This document shows, in pieces, positions 41,518-64,000 of a stretch of DNA of 64,000 nt (its first letter is position 1; each line of letters begins with the position of its first letter). The DNA is from Lumbricus rubellus (Eukaryota > Annelida > Clitellata > Crassiclitellata > Lumbricidae). Below the pieces are notes generated by a model. The model was given only the letters and a program-made list of their open reading frames with translations. It had not been told where the DNA came from and searched no databases. Made by a program: the position numbers and the translations under genes. The DNA is taken from the NCBI GenBank assembly GCA_945859605.1, contig OX243814.1:45050381-45114380 (forward strand). Reading direction: 5' to 3'.

Positions 41518-41791
41518 CTGATTGACTGATTGAATAATTGATTGATTGAAAACATTCACTGCATTGCATTGTCAATCATTAAACACTATCAACTGTTTAT
41601 TTCAGGCGATCCTCGACGGACTACGTAAGAAAGGTCATTCGCTACAGCCTCGTTCACAGACCCCCTATCCCTACCTAGGAGTGGCGCAAATGATCCAGGT
41701 GCGAGGTTGTCCCAACTGCCCCGATAGGGTGGAACTGTTTGCGGTGAGCGACTACCGCAAAGGGGTAGACGCTGCCCCGAGAGGAATTTAA
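25783..41791 (+). CDS. GGT: Gamma-glutamyltransferase family protein, copy A (exon 1 not found)
   Basis: Exons 2-12 are 25783-25882, 26434-26559, 28604-28713, 31420-31612, 32073-32233, 32735-32890, 35710-35846, 36584-36768, 39943-40168, 40972-41085 and 41606-41791. All phases join and no exon has a stop or frameshift. Family motifs: [20 protein letters not shown] with GLGGGF, KARETTP (Arg binding the glutamate carboxylate), [31 protein letters not shown], and nucleophile Thr in HGSTSG. GGT is an autoprocessed N-terminal-nucleophile enzyme that moves gamma-glutamyl groups from glutathione at the cell surface. The first exon, carrying the membrane anchor in copy B, was not seen upstream, so the gene may start elsewhere or be truncated. 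Introns carry retrotransposon and MITE insertions absent from copy B. Confidence 0.88.
26630..27558 (+). mobile_element. 3' fragment of a Dong/R4-like non-LTR retrotransposon (copy 1)
   Basis: An open frame to the TGA at 27436-27438 encodes the end of a pol protein: a CCHC-type finger ([17 protein letters not shown]), then SDGKRPDG, a 13-residue gap and WDAT, the RPD...D pattern of the restriction-like endonuclease of R2/R4/Dong elements, then [13 protein letters not shown]. The 5' part including the RT is missing, as expected from incomplete target-primed reverse transcription. The piece begins right after (ATA)n at 26596-26629 and ends in (AAT)n at 27519-27558. Dong is known to insert in TAA repeats, which agrees. 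Confidence 0.72.
27559..28012 (+). mobile_element. 3' fragment of the same retrotransposon family (copy 2)
   Basis: The frame starts at the endonuclease motif ([15 protein letters not shown]), continues through [14 protein letters not shown] and [20 protein letters not shown], and ends in TGA at 27900-27902. An AATAAT tail follows at 27985-28012. Its sequence differs from copy 1 throughout, so this is a separate, more truncated insertion into the AAT tail of copy 1, in the same orientation. Confidence 0.7.
29205..29345 (-). mobile_element. LINE ORF2 C-terminal relic
   Basis: Read on the minus strand: [18 protein letters not shown], then [19 protein letters not shown] and a stop at 29211-29213. 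The pattern YxGPxLWNxxP...S...LK is typical of the C-terminus of CR1/L2-type LINE proteins. No RT core remains. Confidence 0.65.
30345..30480 (+). repeat. (TATAG)n pentanucleotide array
   Basis: GTATA pentanucleotide units run with GTCTA and GTACA variants, directly downstream of a GGCGCTTTATAA LINE-tail-like motif at 30305-30325. It lies in GGT copy A intron 4. Confidence 0.85.
32429..32680. mobile_element. Old foldback element in GGT copy A intron 6
   Basis: The left end GGTATGCGGACTGTTCGTCA resembles the GGTATCCGGAC end of the younger foldback elements. Arms carry degenerate TTCGTCAAAGG / TTTGATGAATCGTC units in inverted order. CTATAATT precedes it at 32421-32428. The same element sits in the same intron of copy B, so it predates the duplication. 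Confidence 0.65.
33204..34758. mobile_element. piggyBac-like MITE carrying a CATGCC satellite
   Basis: The ends CCCTTGAACGGTAACC and GGTTACCGCTCAAGGG are inverted. The subterminal pair CTGGGGGTAATTTCTACCCCCAG and its counterpart near 34700 relates it to the element at 18187. TTAA duplicates lie at 33200-33203 and 34759-34762. The interior is almost wholly a low-complexity satellite. Confidence 0.85.
33418..34630 (+). repeat. CATGCC/TTGCC satellite with higher-order units
   Basis: Words of the form GCCATGCCTTG fill 1.2 kb. A longer unit beginning ACACGGTATGCATGGC recurs near 33945, 34133, 34318 and 34498, so the array grew by blocks of about 185 bp. The first 120 bp are in the opposite orientation. 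Cys/His/Met/Pro-rich frames across it are artefacts. Confidence 0.95.
35591..35653. mobile_element. Short palindromic TTAA MITE
   Basis: TTAA at 35587-35590 and 35654-35657 flanks a 63-bp unit with ends CCCTTTACCGACCAAAG and CTTGGTTGGCAAAGGG. Confidence 0.8.
36584..36768 (+). CDS. GGT: GGT copy A exon 9: nucleophile Thr
   Basis: The exon starts at GGAACCAG|GAG and ends at GAACT|GTGAGA. It encodes [19 protein letters not shown], later [20 protein letters not shown] and TTTLGE. The Thr codon ACA at 36701-36703 aligns with human GGT1 Thr381 (GGTAH), the autocleavage and catalytic nucleophile. Human Asn401 (in STINLYFG) aligns with Gly of TTLGELWG. Confidence 0.9.
37182..37816. mobile_element. 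Long-TIR MITE with 8-bp TSD (copy A only)
   Basis: The ends TAGGATGGAGTGAAAAACGTG and its inverse extend into inverted repeats of about 150 bp (GCCCCAACGAGCTTTAAAAT on one side, its inverse on the other). CTATAGAA is duplicated at 37174-37181 and 37817-37824. Copy B at about 56985 has the uninterrupted CCCCCGTATAGAAACACAC. Confidence 0.9.
37862..38093 (+). repeat. (CCGT)n then (CCAT/CTAT)n microsatellite
   Basis: A CCGT tetranucleotide run covers about 37862-38030 and grades to CCATCCAT and TCTATCTA. The orthologous site in copy B (57025-57541) has a shorter CCGT part and a much longer TCTA part. Confidence 0.95.
38153..39886. mobile_element. TIR element CATGGGCGCCCG, host of a LINE insertion (copy A only)
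   Basis: The ends CATGGGCGCCCGCAG and TTCGGGCGCCCATG(C) are inverted. ATAGTTC is duplicated at 38146-38152 and 39887-39893. Copy B has an unbroken CACATAGTTCTCATTTG. The interior is mostly a LINE fragment that must have inserted later or been carried along. Confidence 0.8.
38413..39700 (+). mobile_element. 5'-truncated LINE with reverse transcriptase (CR1/Jockey-like)
   Basis: An uninterrupted frame from about 38423 to the TAG at 39607-39609 encodes an RT from the palm motif [16 protein letters not shown] through [16 protein letters not shown] and FYADDSQLY (catalytic YADD). It continues through a thumb region to the C-terminal pattern [13 protein letters not shown]...[11 protein letters not shown]. 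The endonuclease and 5' RT parts are missing. The 3' end has GCGCCATATAAATCG and an (ATT)n tail at 39672-39699. An intact frame suggests recent insertion. Confidence 0.88.
39943..40168 (+). CDS. GGT: GGT copy A exon 10: substrate-pocket region
   Basis: The exon encodes [20 protein letters not shown], later [11 protein letters not shown] and [18 protein letters not shown]. Ser-Ser matches human Ser451/Ser452. In human GGT1 this region reads GILFNNEMDDF, with Glu420 and Asp423 binding the alpha-amino group. Here those positions are Gly and Met. Human Gly473-Gly474 becomes Gly-Ser. Confidence 0.88.
40752..40813. mobile_element. 62-bp palindromic TTAA MITE (copy A only)
   Basis: CCCTTTAATGCCGGAGG at the left and CCTCAGCATTAAAGGG at the right are inverted, flanked by TTAA at 40748-40751 and 40814-40817. 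Copy B has a single TTAA at 58577-58580 in the same context (CTATCG-TTAA-ACC). Confidence 0.9.
41476..41550 (+). repeat. (ATTG)n microsatellite
   Basis: ATTG tetranucleotide units lie in the last GGT intron of copy A; copy B has the same array at 60645-60710. Confidence 0.9.
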
Positions 41792-42714
41792 CGTCTAGGA
41801 ATATATCTAGATGCTGGTTTGATGCTGAGAGTGGAGTAGCCTACCACATTCATAAGATTCTAGACTCTAGACTGATCAGTATTTGCGTATTTGCTGAAGT
41901 TTACTTATTGAATCTCACATTCTGGTCAATGTGAAGAACTGATAGAAATGATAGTCATATGAAAGAGGTTTGATGTCAATAATAATAATGATTATGCACG
42001 GTGAACATAAAGATGACACAATTTATATAGGAAATGGTGATAGATAGACATAACTCACCTAATAGTGAGACAATCGAGTAGTTTTCGATTCTTACCAGAC
42101 TTGCATACATTTTGAATGTGTCAAATGCAATTCCACAAAAAACACAATTTAACATAAAATTATGCTAAACGACTCTAAGAATTTATTTTTAACATGTCAG
42201 TGATACAAATTACGATTTGTATGTGATGTGTTACGGGCTTATAGGCCTAGTCCAAAATTTTATAATGTAACTTACGGTAATAATAAATTCATCATGATCA
42301 TGCATAGATATTTCAAACTGTCGGTAAGATATTCCTTTCTGTGATTTATTAGATCAAACAGCATTGCATATACTGTAAACAGCTTTGCAAGCTAAACTTT
42401 TTTTGATCAAAGCATCTTGCGCAGAATGCAATAATTATGCTTTCGGTGCTGTGGTGGACAATTCGGATAAAGCACATCGGAGTGGGGTGGGCGATGGTAC
42501 AGAGAATACAGGGATGGGTGGGTGGGTAGGACTTACTTGTTGAAGGGGACGGGGGGATGAAACTGTGACCCGCGTCGCTCTCTAGTGTCAAGCTGTTACA
42601 TTAAATGCGATTACCTGGTCGTTTTCTTGTATTGATATTGAATGGAAATACAATCATGTAGCCTAGATCGAACCTAGAGTTAGTTGAATCACATTCATAT
42701 CTAGCAACTGCATC
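41792..42714 (+). other. GGT copy A 3' region and spacer to the small secreted-protein gene
   Basis: No exon seen. AATAAA at 42282-42287 lies 491 nt after the stop and is conserved in copy B (61442-61447, 490 nt), a likely polyadenylation signal. The rest aligns with 60953-61900. Confidence 0.65.
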
Positions 42715-43197
42715 ATGTTGAGCTCTGTATGTCTTCTGTCACTTCTTGTTGTTACGTCTGTCGAGAATTCGATCATTGGTCAAAGGGATCGGCAATTGGA
42801 TGACCGAAAGGGTAAACAGTATGAACTGCTACTTAATGCCATTGCTAGCAAAGGCTTATTAGTAATGTAGCCTACCAGTATTCAAAATGTTATGTAGAGA
42901 TTTAGTTGCAATACGTGAGTACACCATAATTTTAGGTATTGAAAGAGTGACTTTACTATAATTTATTATCCTCATTCATGCCATACACGAAAACACTTAG
43001 GATATACATGCACGCAAGAACACATTAACATCTATGGCAGTGAGTCCATTAAGCTTACAATGCGTGTCTATGTTATTCATAGTACCGCAAGTGTGGTTCG
43101 TATCGTGTCTTGTCCTAGTACCTCTCTGCTCTGTCCCACTGACTCTGGGGTCTACACGGTTCAAATTCCAGTGAATGTATTTACAGAGGCGTCTTAG
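42715..43197 (+). CDS. Small secreted protein, copy 1 (two exons, novel)
   Basis: Exon 1 (42715-42811) starts MLSSVCLLSLLVVTSV, a signal-peptide-like N-terminus, continues ENSIIGQRDRQLDDRK and ends at G|GTAAAC. Exon 2 (43001-43197) starts after CACTTAG and encodes GYTCTQEHINIYGSESIKL, then a Val/Ile-rich part, SCPSTSLLCPTDSGVYTV and QIPVNVFTEAS, stop TAG. Phases join (phase 1) to give 97 residues. AATAAA at 43293-43298 follows about 100 nt later. Start, both splice sites, frame and polyadenylation signal are all kept in copy 2, and indels between copies are multiples of three. I recognise no family; three cysteines and a CP...YTV..PV pattern recall ML/NPC2 domains only faintly. Exon 1 could also splice in phase to GGT exon 2 as an alternative secreted start. 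Confidence 0.6.
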
Positions 43198-44912
43198 GCG
43201 TAATTAGACGTAGCTATTGTTTCGATTTCGTCAGCCATCATTCGATTACTTATGCATTAGATACTCGAGTCATTAAAATTCTAATTAACCAAAATAAATC
43301 TTATATACATGTATTTATTATATTATAGGCCTAATACTGAATTCCCTTTAACTTGTTTTTTTGTCTCGAGTCATGGCGGTCAAAAATTTGATTGCGCAAT
43401 TACGCTAATGTGTGTGAACGATAATAAGCTATAGGTCTAATTCAGTTTTAAGTTGAGAACAATACCGTAGCCTAAACAATAAACATAGCAAATCGTACCC
43501 GCATCTGATTTTTGTTCACAAGCTTCCTATGCAAAGTTCAAAGGTGGGCCTATGATATCGTTTAGAATAGGAGTGGTCATATCCGTCTATCTGTCACTTT
43601 TTGTATTGCAATTAAATGGTGCACCGTAGAAACGTCATAGGCTACTTGTTACAAGCATGCTCGTGTATTCCGGACATAAATATGGTAACGGCACCATAGT
43701 AGACAGACATCTCCCTCAATCAGAGTGAGAATTGCCCAGGAGTTTGAGGTGGTTCAACCTTCGCTAGGCTTTCTTATGGTGACATAGTTAGGTCTTTTCA
43801 AAATTTCACAACCCAACTCCACGTGGATCATAGCCTGATCCCCCCGTTATTTTTAAACAATTCTCACTGTTCTCAAATCTCCTCAGCTCTAACCCCAAAA
43901 TCAAGGAGACACCAACTTGAGCAAGTACGTGTGGATCAGGGTTCTAGGGAATCACATAATTATTTGTCCCAATTTTTGCACTTGTAAAGAATATTGCTAA
44001 CTTATTTTTAGGCACGACCTACTATGAAACATTGATGATTGTGTTGTTTTTGGTGTGCAAATTGCAAATCATGGACCAGAATTGATAGATGGTTGAAAAA
44101 CCTTTCCTGAAAAAATGCTACAAAGAAAACTCTGTGATGCCATAATATGGCATTGTTTTATGTAGGCAGCTAATAATAAGTGGAAAGTCTACAACATGAT
44201 AGATTTTAAATTCTATTGGAAAATCGCTGCAGTTAGGCCACATGTACATGTAGGTCTATAACACTTTAATTTATCTGTCTCATTCGCGCAGCTGCAGCAT
44301 TCATGTTTTTCTCTGAGTGAGTTGCATTAGCTACATGTGTTGGGCCTAATGGCAAATGTCATAGATTAGTTTTGTGATCTTGATTGCAAGAACGAAAATG
44401 TGCCAGCCTTACAGGACCAAACAGAGGGTCCACGCTGGACCCCTGCACACGGGCCCACAAAAAGCTAGCTACGCCACTGGTTGGAGTGAAATAGAAATGT
44501 AACAATTGACCTGGAGATAGCTTGTTAGCTAACCAAGTAACTTGCTTAGTGAACGAGTAAATACATGTAGATAAATAAAATTTGATATGAGCACTTATTC
44601 GGACTCGGCAGAATATCGTTTAACAAACAAACAACTGTTGGAGTCTACAATCCTGCCTTTGACTGGGTTCACACATAGCCTACAACTTCATAATGATATG
44701 CGCGCATGCGTTAACCCCAGGCAGCGGCATAGAGAGGTGTAGGAGTTAGAGGAGGAAAGAAAAAGAAGAGCGAGAGGAGGAGGAGGAGGTCAAGGAGGAG
44801 AGGATGACGAATCTTCGCATATTTAGAATTTGAGAGGACATTAGCGTGACTCGCAGACAAAAGGCAGAGACCTGTTTACAACGAGTTGAATAACCTATTA
44901 TTATAGTAGAAG
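43198..44912 (+). other. Spacer between the two units
   Basis: The homology with unit B ends near 43557. The remainder has a relic near 44445-44485 (inverted CAGTGGCGTAGCTAG, a transposon terminus also seen at 62962) and a GGA-rich purine run at 44750-44800 just before GGT copy B exon 1. No gene recognised. Confidence 0.6.
43293..43298 (+). promoter_or_regulatory. Polyadenylation signal AATAAA, small secreted gene copy 1
   Basis: It lies 96 nt after the stop, in the context ACCAAAATAAATCTTAT that is identical in copy 2. Confidence 0.6.
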
Positions 44913-60952
<16,040 letters not shown>

Positions 60953-61900
60953 CGTCTAGGAATATCTGCATGCTGGTTTGATGCTGAAAAAGTGGAGTAG
61001 CCTACCACATCCATAAGACTCTAGACTGATTAGTATTTGCGGAATTGCTGAAGTTTACTCATTGAATCTCACATCCTGGTCAATGCAAAGTACTGATAGA
61101 AACGATAGTCATAAGAAAGAGATTTGATGTCAATAATAATTATTATGCATGGTGAACATAAAGATGACACAATTTATATAGGAAATGGTGATTGATAGAC
61201 ATAACTCACCTAAAAGTGAGACAGCCGAGTAGTTTTCGATTCTTACTTGCATAACAATTAATTTGATTGTGTCGAACAGAATTTCAACCAAAAAAATCAA
61301 GTTAACATAAAATTATGCTAAGCGCCTATAAGAATTTATTTTTAACATGTCAGTGATACCAAGTACGATTTGTATTTTATGTGTTACGGGCTTATGTAGT
61401 TCAAATTTTTATAATGTAACTTACAGTCGTAGGCCTACAGCAATAAATTCATCATAATCAATTAATCATGTATAGACTAGGCCTCTATTTCAAACTGTCG
61501 ATAAGATATTCCGTTGTGTGCTTTATTAATTCACTCAGCAGCGCAAATACTGTAAACAGCTTTGCAAGCTAAACTTTAATTTGTTGATCAAAGCATCTTG
61601 CGCAGAATGCAATAAATGCTTTCGGTGCTGTGGTGGACAATTCGGATAAAGCATGTCGGAGTGGGGTGGGCGATGGTACAGAGAATACAAGGATGGGTGG
61701 GTGGGGAGGACTTACTTGTTGAAGGGAACGGGGATGGGGGGGGGGACGAAACTGTGACCCGCGTCGCTCTCTAGTGTCAAGCTGTTACATTAAATGCGAT
61801 CACCGTAATTGATCGTTTTCTTGTATTGATATTGAGCGGAAACACATTGTAGATCGATCCTAGAGTTAGTTAAATCTCATTCATATCTAGCAACTGCATC
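60953..61900 (+). other. GGT copy B 3' region and spacer
   Basis: It aligns with 41792-42714. AATAAA at 61442-61447 is a likely polyadenylation signal. No other gene signal. Confidence 0.6.
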
Positions 61901-62589
61901 ATGTTGAGCTCTCTAGGTCTTCTGTCACTGCTTGTTTTTACGTCTGTCGAGAATTCGATCATTGCTCAAAGAGATCAACAATTGGATGACAAAAAGGGTA
62001 AACAATAATAAGAACTGCTACTTAATGACATTGCTAGCAAACGCTTATCTATAGGCCTATATTCAAATTGCCATGTAGACAGTGCTAAAAGTGTAAAAAA
62101 AAGTGCCCGGACGCTCCTTACCTTTCCAAAAAGAAGCGCCAGGACGTCTCTTACATTTTCAGGTGTGCTGGCCAAATAAGTGGCAGGACGGCATAGAGAT
62201 TTGAAAATAATTGCCATGACGCCGTCCATGACCGTCCTGCCCCACTTTAAGCCATGCGTGTAGAGATTTAGTTGCAATACGTGAGTGCATCATAATTTTA
62301 GGTATTGAAAGAGTGACTTTACTATAATTTATTATCCTCATTCATGCCATACACTAAAGAAAAAATAGGATATACAATGTTATATACATGCACGCATGAA
62401 CACATTAACATCTTTGGCAGTGAGTCCATTAAACTTACAATGCGTGTCTACATGTATGTTATTCATATTACCGCAAGTGTGGTTCGCATCGTGTCTTGTC
62501 CTAGTACCTCTCTGTTTTGTCCCACTGTCTCTCTGGTCTACACGATTCAAATGCCAGTGCATATATTTACAGAGGCTTCTGAGACCTAA
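61901..62589 (+). CDS. Small secreted protein, copy 2 (two exons, novel)
   Basis: Exon 1 (61901-61997) starts MLSSLGLLSLLVFTSV and ends AAAAAGG|GTAAAC. Exon 2 (62369-62589) starts after AAAAATAG and encodes GYTMLYTCTHEHINIFGS, later SCPSTSLFCPTVSLVYTI, ending TEASET. The total is 105 residues. Relative to copy 1 it has in-frame insertions of 12 and 6 nt and a stop shifted by two codons. Changes are mostly amino-acid-altering, unlike the mostly silent changes in GGT exons. AATAAA at 62686-62691 follows. Function unknown. Confidence 0.58.
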
Positions 62590-64000
62590 TTAGACGGAGC
62601 TATTGTTTCGATTTCGTCAGCCATCAGTCGATTACTTATGCATTGGACAATGGACACTCGAGTCATTAAAACTCTAATTAACCAAAATAAATCTTATGTA
62701 TATATTATGTATGCCTAAGGATAAGCACACATAAAAGCATATGCAATTATGGATGCATTTACACATGCGTGCAAGGCTAGGTTACATACTATTATAGCTA
62801 GAATAACGTGACAGGCCTTAGTTACCGTACATAGGCCCACATCTGTGAGCAGTGGGAGGACTCCTGAACGGTTTTACAAAAGCTTTATTCAATAGCTTAC
62901 AACACACTGCAGTGATAGGCTACAGTACATCCTTAACAATGCCATCAGTTGGAGTCAGTGGCGTAGCTACCATGTGTGATATGTGTGCAAAGCACACGGG
63001 CCCACGACCTTCAGGGGCCCACAGAGGTTGTAAAAATGTTTAATCTATCCTACATGTAGGGCCTAATTAGTAATTCACATTATTTTGTGACAGATGTAGT
63101 TTTTGGGAACATACTTGCATTAGCTATAGGTTACTTTGCTACTTAACTGACATCTGTCAACCGCCGTGCAGGCAGGCAGGACTATTATAGGCATAATACT
63201 GAATTTCCTTTAACTTGTTTTTTGTCTCGAGTCATGGCGGTCAAAAATTTGATTGCGCAATTACGCTAATGCGTGTGAACGATAATAAGCTATAGGTCTA
63301 ATTCTGTTTTAAGTTGAGAACAGTTACTGAAACCTAAACAACATAGCAAATCGTACCCGCATCTGATTTTCGTTCACAAGCTTCCTATGCAAAGTTCAAA
63401 GGTGGGCCTATGCAGGGGCGGAAACCTGGCCCGAACTTTGGGGGGGACGAACGAGCGGCTGAAGGACGATCGCTGAAGCGCGAAGCTCCGAGTTGGGAGG
63501 GGTGAAGGAAGGCTGTTTTTTTAATATTCACATCTAATTGTAGCATTTTAGCTGTCATCAAAAATAAAAAATGATCCATTTTCTCAGTCCCGATAGAAGT
63601 AGTTCAAACTGTAATTTGCTATTGAACACGATCGGAGTGCATATTGCATTAGACACCTTTTTAAAGTTTATATTATGAATTTATATAATGATGGAACGTG
63701 CCAAATTTCACACAATTGCTTTTTAAAAACATTCGAAGCATTTAACATAGACACCTCTGTAATGCATTAAATCAACGATATATATACATAAAAACATGCA
63801 ATGTACTGATTTTACTCAAATTCATGACTAAATTCTTTGCGTTAATTTTTTATATGCAAATTATGTTTAATAGAAAGACTGGAAAGGAAACACTGATAGA
63901 AATGAAAACATACTCATGTCTATAATGTTATAGCTGCTATCAGAGCATTTCTACGGAAGTTTCAGAACTGTATGACTCTTTCTCAACCATTCGATCTTCC
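62590..64000 (+). other. End of unit B and downstream DNA
   Basis: It contains the shared tail of the duplication (to 63414), a CAGTGGCGTAGCTACC transposon end at 62962 with GGGCCCAC-rich sequence, and from 63415 a CAGGGGCGGAAACC segment with AGCG-rich DNA typical of a MITE end. I see no exon of a third GGT copy before the window ends. Confidence 0.55.
62686..62691 (+). promoter_or_regulatory. Polyadenylation signal AATAAA, small secreted gene copy 2
   Basis: Position and context match the signal of copy 1. Confidence 0.6.

Larger units (their letters stand above)
25697..43557 (+). repeat. Segmental duplication, unit A
   Basis: Homology to 47585-63414 starts near the shared words GTTTACAT and CAACAATAAT upstream of GGT exon 2. 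It covers all GGT exons and introns and the small secreted-protein gene, and ends sharply after GGTGGGCCTATG at about 43557. The units differ by transposon insertions and microsatellite length. Confidence 0.88.

Overview
The window is eukaryotic nuclear DNA from an animal. It has split genes with GT-AG introns, retrotransposon and DNA-transposon relics, tRNA-derived SINEs and very long microsatellites. The channel gene has exon lengths and phases like vertebrate glycine/GABA-A receptor genes (an 83-bp Cys-loop exon), and the DNA is AT-rich with many copies of the palindrome TAGGCCTA. My best guess is a marine invertebrate deuterostome, possibly an echinoderm; this is inference, not proof. I see no tRNA, rRNA or CRISPR genes, and all recognised host genes are on the + strand.

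Layout. (1) 525-15212: the 3' part of a Cys-loop anion-channel subunit gene of the glycine receptor/GluCl type. The ligand-binding domain lies in three exons, M1-M3 in a fourth, and two alternative terminal exons each encode M4 and a stop. The M3 exon can read in frame through a 66-Asp GAT/GAC microsatellite. (2) 15213-25696: a gene-poor stretch with MITEs, a SINE and a TCTAA satellite. (3) 25697-43557 and 47585-63414: a tandem segmental duplication. Each unit holds a gamma-glutamyltransferase (GGT) family gene followed by a small two-exon gene for a putative secreted protein. GGT copy B is complete (12 exons, 602 codons plus stop, with an N-terminal membrane anchor). Copy A has exons 2-12 intact, but I found no exon 1. 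Both copies keep the nucleophile Thr but have lost several residues that hold the glutamate alpha-amino group in human GGT1. (4) 43558-47584: unique DNA with copy B exon 1, microsatellites and two SINEs.

Mobile DNA dominates the rest. A family of foldback elements (8485-9394, 9540-11502, 50613-51383, 55414-56146, and an old pair at 32429 and 54286) has arms made of tandem repeats, one end like GGTATCCGGAC, the other like GATTCTAGGAC or GGGTCTAGGAC, and 8-bp target duplications. There are also TTAA-flanked piggyBac-like MITEs (one nested in another), hAT-like elements with 8-bp duplications, an RT-bearing LINE fragment, and two 3' pieces of a Dong/R4-like element in AAT repeats. The two GGT units act as a before/after comparison: several insertions in one copy have an empty site in the other. 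That comparison also suggests that the abundant TAGGCCTA words arise by small insertions at TA dinucleotides.
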